DNA from: Rhizobium redzepovicii
GTDB lineage: Bacteria > Pseudomonadota > Alphaproteobacteria > Rhizobiales > Rhizobiaceae
Assembly: GCF_019793435.1 (NCBI RefSeq)
Contig: NZ_JAILYH010000002.1
Span: 1 to 64,000, forward strand
DNA length: 64,000 bases
Reading direction: 5' to 3'
Part shown: one piece after another, positions 61,829-64,000 of the stretch
How the letters are laid out: each line of letters starts with the position of its first letter
Position numbering within the stretch: the stretch's first letter is position 1
The notes under the pieces: generated by a model
What the model saw: only the letters and a program-made list of their open reading frames with translations
Databases searched by the model: none
What the model was told of the DNA's origin: nothing
Position numbers and translations under genes: made by a program

Positions 61829-63175
61829 GTGAGAGAGGCCGCAAAGAACGTCTTCGTCGCATCGAGGCTTCCCAAACGGGCGGGCCTGTCGGGATGGGTG
61901 GCGACGCTTGCGCCGCGCGCGCCGCGCCCGGCACTTTCCGAAGCGGTCAGCGTCGATGTCGCGATCATCGGCGGCGGCTTTGCCGGCCTGTCGGCGGCCC
62001 ACCGCCTTTCGCGTCTCGACCCGACCGTCCGGGTCGCTGTTCTCGAAGCGGGCATTATCAGTGAAGGTCCGGCCGGCGCCAATTCCGGCTTCATCATCGA
62101 CCTGCCCCACGAGGTTTCCTCCGACGATTTCAGCGGCGAGTCGGAAGGCAAGTTCCGCGACTCCGTGCTCCTGCAGCGTTCGGCCATTGCGCTCGCGACC
62201 GAACTCGCTGCCGAAAACGGCTGGGGGAAGGAACTGTTCGACCCATGCGGCCGCTACAGCATCGCGATGAGCACGGAAGGCGACAAGCATCTCGAAGCCT
62301 ATTCGCTGCAGCTTGGGAAAATGGGGGAAGCGCATCGCCTGCTCAAGGGGCAAGAGATCGAGGCAGTGACCGGATCGGGGGTCTTCACCTCCGCTCTGTT
62401 CTCGCCGGGCACCATCATCATCCAGCCGGCCGCCTATGTCAGAGGGGTGGCCGACTGTCTGAAGGAACCGGTGCGGCTGTTCGAGCAGACGCCGGCCCTG
62501 TCCTTCGAGCGCTCCGGCGATAGCTGGCTGGTGAAGACGCCGAAGGGATCGGTGCTGGCGGACAAGATCATCCTCGCCAATAACGGCCATGCGGAAAGCT
62601 TCGGTTTCTTTCGCGGGCGTCTTCTGCATGTCTTTACCTATGCCTCCCTGACGGAGGAGTTCGATCCGGCAAGGCTCGGCGGCGAAAGGAAGTGGGCGGC
62701 GACCCCGGCGCTGCCGATGGGAACGACGGTGCGGCGCATCAACACCGGCGGCGGCGACCGGATCCTGGTGCGATCGCGCTACAGCTACAATCCGGGCATC
62801 GAGATCAGCGATGCCGCCATTCGCAGCGCCGGCCGTCTGCATGACGGCAAATTCGCCGGTCGTTTTCCTGGTCTCGCCGGTGTCGGCATGCAGTATCGCT
62901 GGGGAGGCGCGATGGCGCTGACGCGCAACCATGTGCCGGCCTTCGGAGAAATCGAACGCGGCGTTTTCGCCGCCTGCGGCTGCAACGGCCTCGGCGCATC
63001 GAACTCCACCGCCGCCGGCATGGCCGCGGCCGAACGCGTGCTCGGGCACGATTCCGAACTCGGCCGTGTCTACAGCCGCCTGGCGGCACCGGTTTTACTG
63101 CCGCCACAGCCGCTGACGACAATCGGCGCGAAGATCCATCTCGCCTATCGCGAATGGCAGGCCGGGACGGAGTGA
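61829..63175 (+). CDS. FAD-dependent amine/amino acid oxidase
   Basis: A GTG one base after the upstream stop gives a 448-residue flavoprotein. A 45-residue leader precedes the FAD-binding VDVAIIGGGFAGLSAAHRLS. It has the block EGPAGANSGFIIDLPHEVSS and a C-terminal FAD loop (AACGCNGLGASNSTAAGMAA). This resembles the gamma-glutamylputrescine oxidase/DAO group. Substrate unknown, probably a secondary amine or imino acid whose product feeds the DapA-family enzyme upstream. The stop is 19 bases from that of the convergent alcohol dehydrogenase. Confidence 0.83.
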   Translation: MREAAKNVFVASRLPKRAGLSGWVATLAPRAPRPALSEAVSVDVAIIGGGFAGLSAAHRLSRLDPTVRVAVLEAGIISEGPAGANSGFIIDLPHEVSSDDFSGESEGKFRDSVLLQRSAIALATELAAENGWGKELFDPCGRYSIAMSTEGDKHLEAYSLQLGKMGEAHRLLKGQEIEAVTGSGVFTSALFSPGTIIIQPAAYVRGVADCLKEPVRLFEQTPALSFERSGDSWLVKTPKGSVLADKIILANNGHAESFGFFRGRLLHVFTYASLTEEFDPARLGGERKWAATPALPMGTTVRRINTGGGDRILVRSRYSYNPGIEISDAAIRSAGRLHDGKFAGRFPGLAGVGMQYRWGGAMALTRNHVPAFGEIERGVFAACGCNGLGASNSTAAGMAAAERVLGHDSELGRVYSRLAAPVLLPPQPLTTIGAKIHLAYREWQAGTE

Positions 63176-63194
63176 GGCGGAGCCGAGCCCTACG

Positions 63195-64000
63195 CTAAAA
63201 CGTAAGCTGCACCTTACAGGCGGCCGTGCGATCGCCGGCAAGCGCGAAGGCTGCGGTGGCCTCTTCCAGCGGCAGGCTGTGGCTGATGATCGGCCGCACA
63301 TCGATCTTGCGGGTTGAGATCAGCCCGACAGCGGTGGCGAACTCCTCGTGGAAGCGCTGCGTGCCGTGGATATGCAACTCCTTGCCGACGATGGCGTTGA
63401 GCGGGATCGGGATCTCTCCCGTGACCCCGACCTGCACGATCGTGCCGCGCGGCCGGATGGCCGCGATCGCACTGCGGATGGCCGGAGCGGCGGCCGAGCA
63501 TTCGAAGACGAGGTCGAAATAGCCCTTGCCCGTCTCGAATTCGGCAAGTGCTGCCGCATCCCGGGAAACATTGATCGCGCGGCTGGCGCCCATCGCCTTC
63601 GCCCTCTCCAGCGCCGCGTCCGCAAGATCGGTCACCACGATCTCGGCGGCACCGTGATAGCGAGCGGCGGCAACCATCAGCGCGCCGATCGGGCCGGCAC
63701 CAGTGATGAGGACGCGTTTGCCCATGATATCGCCGGCGCGTGATGCAGCGTGCAGGCAGACGGACAAGGGCTCGCTGCACGCGGCTTCCGCGGCCGTCGT
63801 CGCGGCACCCACTTCGAAGCATTGTTTGGCCGGCACGACCAGCCATTCCCGGAACATGCCCTGCTCATGCGGCAGGCGCATGGCGCTGCCCATGAAGCGC
63901 ATCTCAAGGCAGTGGATCGGCAAGCCCTTCTCACAATATTCGCAATGTCTGCAGGGCTGGCTGGGATTGACCGCCACCAGCACGCCGGCTTTAAGGTCGA
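63195..64000 (-). CDS. Zinc-dependent alcohol dehydrogenase, partial (idonate-type)
   Basis: The frame stays open to the right edge, so the N-terminus with the catalytic Cys lies beyond the window. Seen here are the structural zinc cysteines (PCRHCEYCEKGLPIHC), the Rossmann start VLITGAGPIGALMVAAARYH and the end GDRTAACKVQLTF. The type is the L-idonate/sorbitol dehydrogenase branch of medium-chain reductases, which oxidise polyols or sugar acids. It is convergent with the oxidase cluster and probably belongs to a separate operon. Confidence 0.85.
   Translation of the reverse strand, partial: DLKAGVLVAVNPSQPCRHCEYCEKGLPIHCLEMRFMGSAMRLPHEQGMFREWLVVPAKQCFEVGAATTAAEAACSEPLSVCLHAASRAGDIMGKRVLITGAGPIGALMVAAARYHGAAEIVVTDLADAALERAKAMGASRAINVSRDAAALAEFETGKGYFDLVFECSAAAPAIRSAIAAIRPRGTIVQVGVTGEIPIPLNAIVGKELHIHGTQRFHEEFATAVGLISTRKIDVRPIISHSLPLEEATAAFALAGDRTAACKVQLTF

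Overview
The window looks like accessory DNA (plasmid, chromid or genomic island) of a Rhizobium-type alphaproteobacterium. The support is indirect but consistent. Codons are GC-rich. Three small exported DUF1236-type proteins are present, one with a consensus EcfG stress promoter. There is a DUF1612/HTH protein of the 'RHE_PE00001' kind common on Rhizobium plasmids, a rhizobial palindromic intergenic repeat, HWE/HisKA_2 histidine kinases, and a hydroxyproline operon laid out like the hyp genes of Sinorhizobium. No rRNA, tRNA, CRISPR array or replication origin was seen.

Region by region. 1-2.5 kb is gene-poor, with a few small unrecognised ORFs. 2.5-15 kb holds signalling and envelope genes: a GAF/HisKA_2 kinase, a 56-residue membrane protein, two DUF1236 proteins, a BON protein, a LuxR-type regulator, an SGNH esterase, a lone receiver, a GT2 glycosyltransferase, a third DUF1236 protein, and a translationally coupled FecR / CHASE2-GGDEF-EAL pair. 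15-26.5 kb is a patchwork of decay and exchange. Remnants there include two LysR pieces, an htpG tail, an IS21-type istB end that beheads an isochorismatase gene, and an integrase with two Trp-to-stop changes. Intact genes there are an exported metallo-beta-lactamase-fold hydrolase with a LysR regulator, two HEPN-motif proteins, the DUF1612 protein and a Phd/PIN toxin-antitoxin pair. 26.5-30.6 kb holds three Tad minor-pilin-type genes and two exported proteins of unknown function.

30.7-64 kb is almost wholly catabolic. A proline-racemase-family enzyme and a delta1-pyrroline-2-carboxylate-reductase-type enzyme flank a palindromic GntR operator, and the GntR gene follows. A sugar or inositol locus comes next (Gfo/Idh/MocA dehydrogenase, TIM-barrel isomerase, LacI regulator), with broken rpiR and iolE beside it. 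The centrepiece is a ten-gene minus-strand operon (47.2 to 37.9 kb): a polar amino-acid ABC transporter, a DapA-family deaminase, a D-amino-acid oxidase-type flavoprotein, an aldehyde dehydrogenase, a second proline-racemase-family enzyme and two SDRs. Together these can import and degrade trans-4-hydroxyproline to 2-oxoglutarate. It is divergent from a GntR regulator followed by a ProC-like reductase.

After that come an XRE-cupin regulator with an omega-aminotransferase, an AraC regulator, a dadA/alanine racemase/Lrp locus for alanine catabolism, an HWE kinase divergent from a diguanylate cyclase, and a second GntR / DapA-family / flavin-oxidase cluster of unknown substrate. A zinc alcohol dehydrogenase runs off the right end. 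The recurring theme is uptake and stereochemical interconversion of D- and cyclic amino acids, each module having its own regulator.
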